From positions 310,001 through 374,000 of the forward strand of contig JABFRP010000004.1 of the NCBI GenBank assembly GCA_013141115.1: a stretch of 64,000 nt of DNA, written 5' to 3'. Each line of letters opens with the position of its first letter. Position 1 is the stretch's first letter. Source of the stretch: Ferruginibacter sp. GTDB lineage: Bacteria > Bacteroidota > Bacteroidia > Chitinophagales > Chitinophagaceae. Below the pieces are notes generated by a model. The model searched no databases and was not told the origin of the DNA. It saw only the letters and a program-made list of their open reading frames with translations. This document shows, piece after piece, positions 36,005 to 44,863 of the stretch. The translations under genes and the position numbers were made by a program.

Positions 36005-37613
36005 TGATGATCACTACTTTGTTTTTTTCATCATCTACCAGGTCTTGTAAAATATCCAACAACTCTTTATCCGGAGATACTGCATTAATGTCAATAGAAA
36101 AATTAACGAGTGTGCCATCATAATCTAATAATATCAATCTTTTTTTTGCCCTTACATAGCGGTTGCGAATATATTGCCCGGTAAAAAAATTCAGGTACTT
36201 AGATACTTCCAGTTGCTTGGGTTTTTCTATTTCATTCAGCCGGTTCATAAATGCGGCTACCCATTGGTGTACGTTGTACTTACTTACCAGTTCCTTCATC
36301 CGTTTCATCCGGCGTTGTTGTTCTTCCGCAGGCATGTTTAATGCAGTAAGCATAGCATGACTGATCTCCACAGTGTTATTAGGGTTTACAATAATACTGT
36401 CAATCAGCTCTTTTGCAGCGCCGGCCATTTCACTTAATATTAAAACGCCATCGTTATTAATGCGGCTGGCCACAAATTCTTTGCACACTAAATTCATGCC
36501 GTCACGCATGGGCGTTACCAGGCAAACATCGGCAAACTGGTATAATGCCGAAAGCATTTCAACAGGATAGGAACGATAAAAATAATTGATCGGTGTCCAT
36601 GTGTTGGTTCTGTGCCGGGCATTGATATTGCCCACCAGTTTATCAATCTCATTCCGTAATTCTTTATACATCGTTACCGAATCTCTTGAAGGCACAACGA
36701 TCATGTACAGTGAAACTTTTTCTCTCCAGTCGTGCCGGTTTTCCAATAGCAGATCAAAAGCCTGCAATCGTTGCAGAATGCCTTTACTGTAATCCAACCT
36801 GTCTATAGTAAGTATCAGGCGCAAATCTTTATAAGTTGTTTTAAGGCCTTCGATATTCCGGCGCACTTCAAGGTCGTTGGTAAGGCCACTGAATTTTTTA
36901 TCATCAATACCCATCGGAAAAGATTCCACCACTACTTTTCTGTCATCATACAATACTGTGTTAAGAGAAGACTTTAACGAAAGAATGTGACTGCTGGCAC
37001 CCAAAAAATGCCTGGCATCATCATACGTATGAAAGCCAATTAGGTCGGCACCTAATAATCCTTCCAGTAATTCTGATCGCCAGGGTAATAAGCGAAACAA
37101 TTCAAAAGAAGGAAAAGGGATATGCTGAAAAAATCCAATGCTGGCCAGTGGTTGTGCGGTGCGTATCAATTTGGGTAACAACATTAAATGATAATCATGT
37201 ATCCATACCACATCGCCGGGTTGATAAATCTTTAAAAAAGCATCGCAAAATTTTTTGTTCACTATATTATAATATTCCCAGTAAGCGTTTTCGTACCGGG
37301 CATAGGTAGCCATGTAATGAAAAACAGGCCAGATGATCTCGTTGGAAAAGCCCTCGTAATACTGACTGATTTCTTCATTGGTTAAATAAACCGGGTACAA
37401 ATTAAGTTCTGCTAATTTTTTATCTATCCCTTTTTTCTGCTGTTCATTGTCAACAAATAAGCCGGGCCAGCCAAGCCACACACTGTTGCCATTTTTATAA
37501 ATTGAACCCAGGCCGGTTGCCAATCCACCTTCGCTTGGTTGAAAACTGTAATTGCCTTCTTTAATTGCAATTTTAACCGGTAACCTGTTGGAAATAATAA
37601 TTGTTTTGCCCAT
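35883..37613 (-). CDS. otsA: Trehalose-6-phosphate synthase plus start of phosphatase domain (frameshifted fusion)
   Basis: GT20 glucosyltransferase making trehalose 6-phosphate from UDP-glucose and glucose 6-phosphate in the cytoplasm. The start at 37613 (MGKTIIISNRLPV) is the family N-terminus; the frame is open to 37706, and 37628 is another candidate. Motifs include VWIHDYHLMLLP, IGFFQHIPFPS and RLDYSKGI. After about residue 480 the HAD part begins (LLDYDGTLV, VVIISGRQ, AEHGVW), then the frame stops at 35883 after an A7 run. Bifunctional TPS/TPP fusions of about 740 residues are usual in this group. It is divergent from the isomerase-like gene at 37795. Confidence 0.88.
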   Translation of the reverse strand: MGKTIIISNRLPVKIAIKEGNYSFQPSEGGLATGLGSIYKNGNSVWLGWPGLFVDNEQQKKGIDKKLAELNLYPVYLTNEEISQYYEGFSNEIIWPVFHYMATYARYENAYWEYYNIVNKKFCDAFLKIYQPGDVVWIHDYHLMLLPKLIRTAQPLASIGFFQHIPFPSFELFRLLPWRSELLEGLLGADLIGFHTYDDARHFLGASSHILSLKSSLNTVLYDDRKVVVESFPMGIDDKKFSGLTNDLEVRRNIEGLKTTYKDLRLILTIDRLDYSKGILQRLQAFDLLLENRHDWREKVSLYMIVVPSRDSVTMYKELRNEIDKLVGNINARHRTNTWTPINYFYRSYPVEMLSALYQFADVCLVTPMRDGMNLVCKEFVASRINNDGVLILSEMAGAAKELIDSIIVNPNNTVEISHAMLTALNMPAEEQQRRMKRMKELVSKYNVHQWVAAFMNRLNEIEKPKQLEVSKYLNFFTGQYIRNRYVRAKKRLILLDYDGTLVNFSIDINAVSPDKELLDILQDLVDDEKNKVVIISGRQHTTMEAWFGKMDLDMVAEHGVWYKPSGGKWQEKNSV

Positions 37614-37794
37614 AAAATTGCTTTTCATCAAAAAGGTATTTACGGTATGTTCAAACATTATACCATAAAGCAGTATGCTGTAAAACAATATCACCTTACA
37701 GCACATAACTGTTGCAATTATAAATGATGATAGTTTTATCTTTATTAAAAATGAATTAAAAGGGTATTAAAGTTTAACGGTTTAAATTGCAAAA

Positions 37795-39210
37795 ATGAAA
37801 ATAGGATTATTTGGTATCGGCCTCGATACTTACTGGCCACAGTTCCCCGGTTTAAAAGAAAGGCTGGAAGCTTATTTAGAAATAGTAGAAAATAAATTAG
37901 CTGCTATCAATCCAGAAATTGTAAATGCAGGATTAGTGGATAACACAGATAAAGCATTTGCCGCAGGCAAATTATTTAAAACCGAAGATGTTGATATCAT
38001 CTTTTTATATGTTACCACTTACGCTTTGTCATCTACTGTACTGCCTGTTGTGCAAAGAGCAAAAGTGCCTGTTATCATTCTTAACCTAGCACCCGAAGCC
38101 GCAATTGATTATGCTTCTTTTAATGCCATGACCGACAGAACAAAAATGACCGGCGAATGGCTGGCCTATTGTTCTGCTTGCCCCGTTCCCGAAATTGCAA
38201 ATGTATTTAACCGTACGGGAATAAAATTTCAACAGGTAACCGGCATGTTGCATAATGATGATGTTTGCTGGAATGAAATTACCGAATGGGTGGAAGCCGC
38301 AAAAGTGCAACACATTATGGCATATAACCGCATGGGTTGTATGGGGCATTATTACAGCGGTATGCTGGATATATATACCGATCTCACCAAACAATATGCA
38401 TTCTTTGGTGGACATATAGAATTATTAGAAGTGGAAGAATTAGTAGCACATCGCAAATCAGTTACCACAAAAGAAATGCAGGACCGTATAAAATTATTTC
38501 ATCAAACATTTGATGTGCAACCTGACTGCTCACTCAAAGAATTAGAAAATGCCGCCATCACTTCTGTAGCATTGGATAAGCTGGTAGCGCAACATCAGTT
38601 GGGTTCGATGGCTTATTATTACAAAGGCAGTGGTAATCCCGAAAATGAAAATGCTATTGCATCCATTATTCTTGGTAATTCATTACTAACGGCAAATGGA
38701 ATTCCTGTTGCCGGCGAGTACGAAATAAAAAATGCGCAGGCCATGAAAATTATGGACAGCTTTGGAGCCGGCGGATCTTTTACTGAATATTATGCCATGG
38801 ATTTTAACGATGATGTAGTTTTAATGGGACACGATGGTCCGGGTCATATTGCCATTGCAGAAGGTAAAACAAAAGTGCGTCCATTGGGAGTGTATCATGG
38901 TAAAGTAGGCAGTGGTTTATCGGTGGAAATGTCGATAAAAAATGGACCCGTAACTTTACTTTCTGTTGTAGAAACTGCTGAGGGTAAATTAATGTTGCAG
39001 GTGGCCGAAGGCGAATCTGTTGATGGCCCGATACTGCAAATTGGTAATACCAACAGCCGGTACAAATTTTCTATCGGCGCCAGAAAATTTACAAATGATT
39101 GGAATAGTTATGGCCCTGCACATCATTGCGCCGTAGGCATTGGCCATATCAGTAGTAAAATAGAAAAGTTAGGCGCATTATTAAACATGCAGGTAGTAAA
39201 AGTTTGTTAG
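37795..39210 (+). CDS. L-fucose/L-arabinose isomerase family protein, atypical
   Basis: A 471-residue protein of the L-fucose/arabinose isomerase fold but not close to classical AraA. It opens with KIGLFGIGLDTYWPQFPGL, and the C-terminal half keeps residues that line up by position and context with the AraA metal site: E308 (GEYE), E331 (FTEYYAMD), H346 (MGHDGPGH) and H443/H444 (PAHHCAVG). It is therefore probably a metal-dependent aldose-ketose isomerase, but the sugar is unknown. It lies next to a GH43 glycosidase and 4 kb before a pentose operon that has its own AraA. Confidence 0.8.
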   Translation: MKIGLFGIGLDTYWPQFPGLKERLEAYLEIVENKLAAINPEIVNAGLVDNTDKAFAAGKLFKTEDVDIIFLYVTTYALSSTVLPVVQRAKVPVIILNLAPEAAIDYASFNAMTDRTKMTGEWLAYCSACPVPEIANVFNRTGIKFQQVTGMLHNDDVCWNEITEWVEAAKVQHIMAYNRMGCMGHYYSGMLDIYTDLTKQYAFFGGHIELLEVEELVAHRKSVTTKEMQDRIKLFHQTFDVQPDCSLKELENAAITSVALDKLVAQHQLGSMAYYYKGSGNPENENAIASIILGNSLLTANGIPVAGEYEIKNAQAMKIMDSFGAGGSFTEYYAMDFNDDVVLMGHDGPGHIAIAEGKTKVRPLGVYHGKVGSGLSVEMSIKNGPVTLLSVVETAEGKLMLQVAEGESVDGPILQIGNTNSRYKFSIGARKFTNDWNSYGPAHHCAVGIGHISSKIEKLGALLNMQVVKVC

Positions 39211-39388
39211 TTTTATTTTTTGGAGCCGTGCCATGAATTGCTATTTGACTTCATTGGCGACGCTCCGTTCAACTGTATATCTTTACTCAACTTTTATCTA
39301 AGCGTAAGTTAAGAAGCAGCGATAAATAGATGATGTTCAAAATATAAATGTTGAGTTTACAGTAGCACAAATGCCCGGTAGGGCTGTT

Positions 39389-39418
39389 CCCCAAAAAGGG
39401 ATGTACATCTTTTTGGGG
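39389..39418. terminator. Near-perfect palindrome, terminator or attenuator-like
   Basis: CCCCAAAAA at 39389-39397 pairs with TTTTTGGGG at 39410-39418, and the inner GATGTACATC (39400-39409) is itself a palindrome, leaving GG as the only bulge. A T6 run follows within eight bases. It lies 178 bases after the isomerase-like gene and 57 bases before the GH43 gene, so it may end the first transcript or act in the GH43 leader. Confidence 0.6.
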
Positions 39419-39474
39419 TGGCTTTTTTGTTTCTTTTTTTCCACAAAAAAAGAAAAAGAAAAACTGTAAGATGT

Positions 39475-41091
39475 ATGAAAAAGAGTAAAATTGGTTTTGT
39501 AATAATTTCTTTGTTTGTTTCATTATTAACAAACGCACAAACCTCTTCCAAAGTTTGGGTAGCCGATAACGGCGATGGCACTTACAAAAATCCCATCATC
39601 AATGCCGATTACAGCGACCCCGATGCCATAAGAGTAGGCGATAATTATTATTTGGTAAGCAGCAGTTTTAATGCAGCGCCGGGCTTACCTATTTTGCATA
39701 GCAAGGATCTGGTAAACTGGAAAATTATCGGCCATGCCTTGCAGCAGCAAGCACCTGTAGAACATTTTAGCAAAGTACAACATGGCAATGGCGTGTGGGC
39801 ACCATCTATCCGCTATCACAAGAACGAATTCTATATTTATTATCCCGATCCTGATTTTGGAATTTATCTGACCAAAGCAAAAAATATTTTAGGCCCGTGG
39901 ACAGATCCGGTATTAGTGCAAGGAGGAAAAGGTTTGATAGACCCTTGTCCGCTTTGGGATGATAATGGCAAAGTATATTTAGCACATGCATTGGCAGGCA
40001 GCCGTGCCGGAACAAAATCAGTGATCTTAATAAAAGAATTAAATGCCGCAGGCGATAAAGTAATAAGTGATGGCGTTTTAGTTTATGATGGGCATGAACT
40101 GGATGCTACTATTGAAGGCCCAAAAATGTACAAACGCAATGGTTACTATTATATTTTTGCGCCAGCGGGGGGCGTGGCAACAGGCTGGCAAACTGTTTTA
40201 CGCAGTAAAAATATCTATGGCCCTTACCAAAGAAAGGTAGTGCTGGAACAAGGCACTACAACTATCAACGGTCCGCACCAGGGCGCCTGGGTACAAACAC
40301 AAACTGGCGAGGATTGGTTCATACATTTCCAGGATGTGGATGCTTATGGCAGAATTGTACACCTGCAACCTATGAAATGGCAAAACGACTGGCCGGTGAT
40401 GGGAGTGGATAACAATAATAACGGCATCGGCGAGCCGGTAATGCTGTATAAAAAGCCCAACGTTGGTAAAAAGTATCCAACAGTAACACCGCACGAGTCG
40501 GATGAATTTAATGAACCTAAAATTGGTTTGCAATGGCAATGGCACGCTAATCCAAAATTGAACTGGGCTTTTTGTTATCCGCCCAAAGGCGTTATACGCT
40601 TCAACAGTATTTTAAAACCGGATACTGCAAAAAGTTTATGGGATATTCCAAATATATTGATGCAAAAATTTCCTGCAACGGAATTTAGTGCTACTGCAAA
40701 ATTTTTATTTACACCAAAAACCAATGGAGAAAAATTTGGGCTGGTAGTAATGGGTATGAGTTATGCCAACATTGCGGTAACAAAAAAAGCGGACGGTCTG
40801 TATTTAAGTTATACCAAATGTATTGATGCAGAACGGGGCAAACCAGAAGTGGAAACTGAAATAACAAAAATTGCAGGCGGCTACCTGTATTTTAAATTAA
40901 AAGTAAGTGCCGGTGCTGTTTGTACTTTTAGTTACAGCAGCGATGGAAAAACATTTACTGACGTTAAGGAAACGTTTAAAGCAACACCCGGTAAATGGAT
41001 CGGTGCAACAATGGGGTTCTTTTGTACCAGAACGCAGGTTATTAATGATGCAGGCTTTGGGGAGGTGGATTGGTTTAGGGTGGAGAAATGA
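39475..41091 (+). CDS. Glycoside hydrolase family 43 (beta-xylosidase/alpha-L-arabinofuranosidase)
   Basis: A secreted GH43 enzyme of about 538 residues. The ATG at 39475 gives a signal peptide (MKKSKIGFVIISLFVSLLTNAQ). The five-blade propeller shows the catalytic Asp in NADYSDPDAIRVGD, a second Asp in IDPCPLWDDNG and the Glu in TIEGPKMYKRNGYYY. A C-terminal beta-sandwich (about 350-538, the GH43 C2/concanavalin-like domain) follows. It should release xylose or arabinose from xylan or arabinan side chains, feeding the pentose operon nearby. The periplasm or surface is the expected site. Confidence 0.92.
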   Translation: MKKSKIGFVIISLFVSLLTNAQTSSKVWVADNGDGTYKNPIINADYSDPDAIRVGDNYYLVSSSFNAAPGLPILHSKDLVNWKIIGHALQQQAPVEHFSKVQHGNGVWAPSIRYHKNEFYIYYPDPDFGIYLTKAKNILGPWTDPVLVQGGKGLIDPCPLWDDNGKVYLAHALAGSRAGTKSVILIKELNAAGDKVISDGVLVYDGHELDATIEGPKMYKRNGYYYIFAPAGGVATGWQTVLRSKNIYGPYQRKVVLEQGTTTINGPHQGAWVQTQTGEDWFIHFQDVDAYGRIVHLQPMKWQNDWPVMGVDNNNNGIGEPVMLYKKPNVGKKYPTVTPHESDEFNEPKIGLQWQWHANPKLNWAFCYPPKGVIRFNSILKPDTAKSLWDIPNILMQKFPATEFSATAKFLFTPKTNGEKFGLVVMGMSYANIAVTKKADGLYLSYTKCIDAERGKPEVETEITKIAGGYLYFKLKVSAGAVCTFSYSSDGKTFTDVKETFKATPGKWIGATMGFFCTRTQVINDAGFGEVDWFRVEK

Positions 41092-41101
41092 ATTTTGGCA
41101 T

Positions 41102-41126
41102 GCAGAGGGCAGGGGGCGCAGGAAAA
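41102..41126. repeat. Left arm of a 25-base inverted repeat pair
   Basis: This segment is the reverse complement of 42217-42243 apart from one mismatch and a two-base insertion in the right copy (shared core TGCGCCC, CTGCCCTCTGC). It falls just after the GH43 stop codon. Confidence 0.65.
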
Positions 41127-41163
41127 AAATATAAAGTGAACAGGCAAATTAAAAATATATAAA

Positions 41164-41619
41164 ATGGCGACGACTTTTATTGACTACAAAGAGGATAAAG
41201 GATTTTATATTCATGAATTATTCATGCAATTGGCTTTCCTGTATATCTATGAGGAGTTGAAGAAGCAAGAATACAATTTTATCAAAAAGGCTGATTTATT
41301 ATACGACTGTAAATCAAAAATAGATGGTATTCACAGTAGTTATTTTGTTTTGAGTTGGGATGACAATTTAGTAGGGAGTGATGATGAACAACAAATGATT
41401 GAGCTGTTAAAAAACGTGATAAATAATTTACAGGCAAAAGGTGAATTTATATCAGTAGCGGAAATGCAAGAGATGCCTACTGAAGATGGGCACTTTAAAA
41501 GTGTTATGGATGCGCCATTTCCTGTTAGCGAGCTGCTACGGATCTTTAATGCTTTAATAGAGATGCTTGGTGGTAAATGGGATTCAACTAATTATGGCAT
41601 GGATATAAAATGGCGTTAA
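41164..41619 (+). CDS. Hypothetical protein, 151 residues
   Basis: A soluble acidic protein with a mostly helical first third (ELFMQLAFLYIYEELKKQEY) and a mixed remainder (YFVLSWDDNLVGSDDEQQM). No signal peptide, membrane segment or motif that I recognise. It resembles small immunity or hypothetical proteins in general character only. It is followed 55 bases later by an endonuclease V-like gene, and the pair is bracketed by the inverted repeat copies at 41102 and 42217. Confidence 0.6.
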   Translation: MATTFIDYKEDKGFYIHELFMQLAFLYIYEELKKQEYNFIKKADLLYDCKSKIDGIHSSYFVLSWDDNLVGSDDEQQMIELLKNVINNLQAKGEFISVAEMQEMPTEDGHFKSVMDAPFPVSELLRIFNALIEMLGGKWDSTNYGMDIKWR

Positions 41620-41674
41620 TGATTTGATGTGTTGATTTTATTGTAATAGATTTTTAGCATAAAATTACCTTTCG

Positions 41675-42172
41675 ATGTTGCTCGCTATCGATGTTTATTA
41701 TAAAGAACAAACTGCAAAAGCAGTGGGTGTTTTATTTAATTGGGATAGTGCTATGCCGGAGCAAATTATTATTGAACATAGTACCGGTGTAGAGGAGTAT
41801 GTTCCTGGTGAATTTTATAAAAGAGAATTGCCTTGTGTTCTCAAAATAATTGGGCAAATAAAATTGGATAGTGTAGAAGCTATAATTATTGACGGATACA
41901 TTTATGTTGATAATGATGGAGCATTTGGATTAGGCGGTGTTTTATACGAAACGATAAATAAATCAGTGCCCGTAATAGGCGTTGCTAAAACTTCTTTCTT
42001 CAGGAATAAAGAAACAGTCACAGAATTGCTAAGAGGCGAAAGTAAAAATCCGTTGTACATATCATCTATTGGCTATCCAATTGACGATGCAGTTGAAAGA
42101 ATAAAAAATATGAAAGGAGAATTCCGTATACCCGCTATTTTGAAAGAATTAGACAGGATCACTAAAGAATAA
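41675..42172 (+). CDS. Endonuclease V-like protein, short
   Basis: A 165-residue protein of the endonuclease V (Nfi) family, which cleaves DNA or RNA near deaminated inosine. Matching landmarks are D6 (AIDVYY), E51 in VPGEFYKREL, D73 in IIIDGYIYVD, then GVLYE and GVAKT. These correspond to the acidic catalytic residues of Nfi. E. coli Nfi is about 220 residues, so this form is compact, with shorter loops. Whether it is an active repair enzyme is inferred. It is cytoplasmic. Confidence 0.75.
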   Translation: MLLAIDVYYKEQTAKAVGVLFNWDSAMPEQIIIEHSTGVEEYVPGEFYKRELPCVLKIIGQIKLDSVEAIIIDGYIYVDNDGAFGLGGVLYETINKSVPVIGVAKTSFFRNKETVTELLRGESKNPLYISSIGYPIDDAVERIKNMKGEFRIPAILKELDRITKE

Positions 42173-42216
42173 TACTGTACATTTTTCTGCGTATCTCTGC
42201 GATTTCTGCGGGACAA

Positions 42217-42243
42217 TTTTCCGCTGCGCCCTCTGCCCTCTGC
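42217..42243. repeat. Right arm of the inverted repeat pair
   Basis: Counterpart of 41102-41126 in the opposite orientation, lying between the endonuclease V-like gene and the convergent AraC gene. The bases just before it (42186-42212) contain three TCTGCG-like units, and the bases after it are pyrimidine-rich (TTTCTCATTTCTCATTTCCCC), so the area is low in complexity. Confidence 0.65.
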
Positions 42244-42278
42244 TCACAGAGTCCTGCGGACGTGCCATTTCTCATTTC

Positions 42279-43127
42279 TCATTTCCCCTTCTCCACAAAC
42301 TCCTTCCTGTACATAGATGGTGTAATTTGCTTTATCTGCTTAAACTGCTTACTAAAGTGTGCCCAGCTATTGTAACCACTTTCATAACAACAATCCATTA
42401 CCGGCTTATTGGTATTGGTTAATAGTTTGCAGGCATGACTGATGCGTAGATCCTGCAAAAAATTAAAATAAGTTTTCTTGATATTTTTTTTAAAGAACCT
42501 GCAAAAGGTGGGGATGCTCATTTCTGCAATTTCCGCCACTTGTTGTAAGGTTACCGGTTCTAAATAATGTTTAAAAGAGTATTCAATTATTTTTTCAATA
42601 GCAGGGTTAATATTATTATCTGGCGATGAAAAGTCCTGTGTAAGCCTGGTATAGCTGGAAGAAGTACTCATCTTTTGCAAAGCCTGCAACAGTAAATTAA
42701 TTCTTTCAAATCCCTTTGCTGTTTCCATATCAATCAGCAATGCAGTTACTTCTTTCTTTAACTTATTCTGTAATTGTATCGCATCATTTTTATTTAAAAA
42801 ATTAAACACATGTTTTATCTCGGGCAATAAAAAAAAGGATTTACCAAATACATCGGGTTTAAAATGTGCCACCACGGCATCACCCACCATTTTATGCTGG
42901 CGCTTACGAAAGGAGTGGGGTATATCGCTGGCAATAAAATAAATATCCCCGGTTTTATATTCGCCTACAAAATCGCCGATCATAGCCGTGCCTTGCCCTT
43001 CGGTGATCACAATCAGTTCACATTCTTCATGTTTATGCCAGCTGGTTTCAAAATCGGGGGTGCGGTAATGCCGGCAGGCAAAGGAATATTGTTCTTCTAC
43101 ATGTATCTTTTGAATTAAGGTTCTCAT
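42279..43127 (-). CDS. AraC family regulator, probable regulator of the pentose operon
   Basis: A 282-residue AraC/XylS regulator. The N-terminal cupin (about 20-90) contains SWHKHEECELIVITEGQGTAMIGD, a likely sugar-binding pocket, and the C-terminal DNA-binding domain contains VAEIAEMSIPTFCRFFKKNI and CCYESGYNSWAHFSKQFKQI. It is divergent from xylB with a 188-base intergenic region, the normal arrangement for a local activator. The ligand is presumably xylose or arabinose (inference from position). Confidence 0.88.
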   Translation of the reverse strand: MRTLIQKIHVEEQYSFACRHYRTPDFETSWHKHEECELIVITEGQGTAMIGDFVGEYKTGDIYFIASDIPHSFRKRQHKMVGDAVVAHFKPDVFGKSFFLLPEIKHVFNFLNKNDAIQLQNKLKKEVTALLIDMETAKGFERINLLLQALQKMSTSSSYTRLTQDFSSPDNNINPAIEKIIEYSFKHYLEPVTLQQVAEIAEMSIPTFCRFFKKNIKKTYFNFLQDLRISHACKLLTNTNKPVMDCCYESGYNSWAHFSKQFKQIKQITPSMYRKEFVEKGK

Positions 43128-43270
43128 TATTATTTAAAAGCTTTCTTAAGTAAGTCGGGGCTAAAAGCCGTTATATTATCAACATTAAGCCTGTAAATTA
43201 CTATAATTTGATAAGATAGCATACTTTATTTCTAAAATAGCGGTTGTATAAACAGCCAATTAAGTACAAA

Positions 43271-43301
43271 TTTGATGTTCTAAAACGGTTGGATAATTTA
43301 G
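43271..43301 (+). promoter_or_regulatory. Promoter candidate for the pentose operon
   Basis: TTTG at 43271-43274, a 19-base spacer, and TAATTTAG at 43294-43301 match the Bacteroidota -33/-7 consensus with one mismatch. The xylB ATG at 43316 would leave a leader of only about 8-10 bases, so the transcript may be nearly leaderless or another start may be used. Confidence 0.4.
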
Positions 43302-43315
43302 TGTAAAATTGCTGT

Positions 43316-44782
43316 ATGCTTTTATTAGGAATCGATCTGGGAACATCTTCAATTAAAGTGTCTGTTACTGATGCTGCCAATGGCAATATTCTGGCATCGG
43401 CACAATACCCTGAAAAAGAAACGGAAGTAATTGCCCTGCAACCCGGCTGGGCCGAACAATCACCCGAAGAATGGTGGCATAATGTGCAGCAGGCGATATT
43501 AAAAGCCAACGCACAAAAAAAATATGATCCGGCAGATATCAAAGCCATCGGTATCAGTTACCAAATGCATGGATTGGTATTGGTAGATAAAGACCAAAAT
43601 GTTTTACGCAACAGCATTATCTGGTGCGACAGCCGTGCGGTGGAATTGGGCAACAAAGCTTTTGATAGCATCGGGCATGAAAAATGCTTATCTCATTTAT
43701 TAAATTCTCCCGGCAATTTTACTGCTTCAAAACTAGCCTGGGTAAAACAAAACGAACCGGAAATTTATAACCGCATTGATAAAATAATGTTGCCAGGCGA
43801 TTTTATTGCTATGAAACTAACAGGCGATATCACTACTTCTATCTCTGCATTATCCGAAGGTATTTTTTGGGATTTTCAACAGCAGCAATTATCAGAAGAT
43901 GTATTTAGTTATTACGGGTTTAGTAAATCTGTGATACCCGCTATAAAAGATGTTTTCTCGGTTCATGGCACTATAAAAAATGATATTGCTGAAAAGCTTT
44001 CATTAAATAATAAAGTTACGGTAACCTATAAAGCCGGCGATCAACCCAACAATGCTTTATCTTTAAATGTACTGGAGCCCGGCGAAGTGGCTGCAACTGC
44101 AGGCACTTCCGGTGTTATTTACGGCGTGATTGATGAACTGGCCTATGATAACAAATCAAGGGTAAATACTTTTGCGCATGTTAATTATACCGAAACACAA
44201 AAAAGATTGGGTGTTTTGTTATGTATCAACGGCACCGGCATTTTAAACCGCTGGATAAAAAACATTACCGGCAATAGTTTTAGTTACGAGCAAATGAATG
44301 CCGCCGCAGCAACAGTTGAACCAGGAAGTAATGGGCTGGTGATATTACCTTTTGGCAATGGGGCAAAGCGCATGTTTGAAAATAAAATTCTCAACAGCGA
44401 TATTCAAAATATAGATTTCAATATACACAGTACCGGGCATTTGGTACGGGCAGCGCAGGAAGGAATTGCCTTTGCATTCCGTTACGGATTAGATATTATG
44501 AAATCAAACGGTATTCAACCCAAAGTAATAAGAGCAGGTAAGGCCAATATGTTTTTAAGTGATGTGTTTACCGAAAGTTTTGTAAATGCTACCGGCGTTC
44601 CGGTGGAATTATACAACTGCGATGGCAGTGTGGGCGCTGCAACGGGTGCTGGTATCGGTGCAGGTATTTATACTTCGGCAAAAGAAGCGTTTAAAACTTT
44701 CAAACCGGTAAAATTAATCGAACCAACAAAAGAAAAGTTATATAACGAATTATACGAAAGGTGGAAACAAAAATTGCCGTGA
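43316..44782 (+). CDS. xylB: Xylulokinase
   Basis: ATP-dependent kinase making D-xylulose 5-phosphate. A 488-residue FGGY-family sugar kinase with the N-terminal phosphate-binding loop LLGIDLGTSSIKVSV, the xylulokinase segment QPGWAEQSPEEWW, the substrate motif YQMHGLV, WCDSR, and the catalytic aspartate region AGDQPNNAL. It is cytoplasmic and of standard length. First gene of a plus-strand series continuing with xylose isomerase 81 bases downstream. Confidence 0.94.
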   Translation: MLLLGIDLGTSSIKVSVTDAANGNILASAQYPEKETEVIALQPGWAEQSPEEWWHNVQQAILKANAQKKYDPADIKAIGISYQMHGLVLVDKDQNVLRNSIIWCDSRAVELGNKAFDSIGHEKCLSHLLNSPGNFTASKLAWVKQNEPEIYNRIDKIMLPGDFIAMKLTGDITTSISALSEGIFWDFQQQQLSEDVFSYYGFSKSVIPAIKDVFSVHGTIKNDIAEKLSLNNKVTVTYKAGDQPNNALSLNVLEPGEVAATAGTSGVIYGVIDELAYDNKSRVNTFAHVNYTETQKRLGVLLCINGTGILNRWIKNITGNSFSYEQMNAAAATVEPGSNGLVILPFGNGAKRMFENKILNSDIQNIDFNIHSTGHLVRAAQEGIAFAFRYGLDIMKSNGIQPKVIRAGKANMFLSDVFTESFVNATGVPVELYNCDGSVGAATGAGIGAGIYTSAKEAFKTFKPVKLIEPTKEKLYNELYERWKQKLP

Positions 44783-44791
44783 GTAGTGAGA

Positions 44792-44809
44792 CGTGAGTAA
44801 ACACTCACG
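44792..44809. repeat. Small hairpin in a GTGAG/CTCAC-rich spacer
   Basis: CGTGAGT (44792-44798) and ACTCACG (44803-44809) pair around the loop AAAC. The 81-base spacer between xylB and xylA contains more GTGAG and CTCAC units on both sides. It may modulate the transcript between the two genes or be a small dispersed repeat. Confidence 0.5.
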
Positions 44810-44863
44810 ATTTACAACTCACCATTCACGAAACAAAATACTTAACCAATAAACAAATTAATC

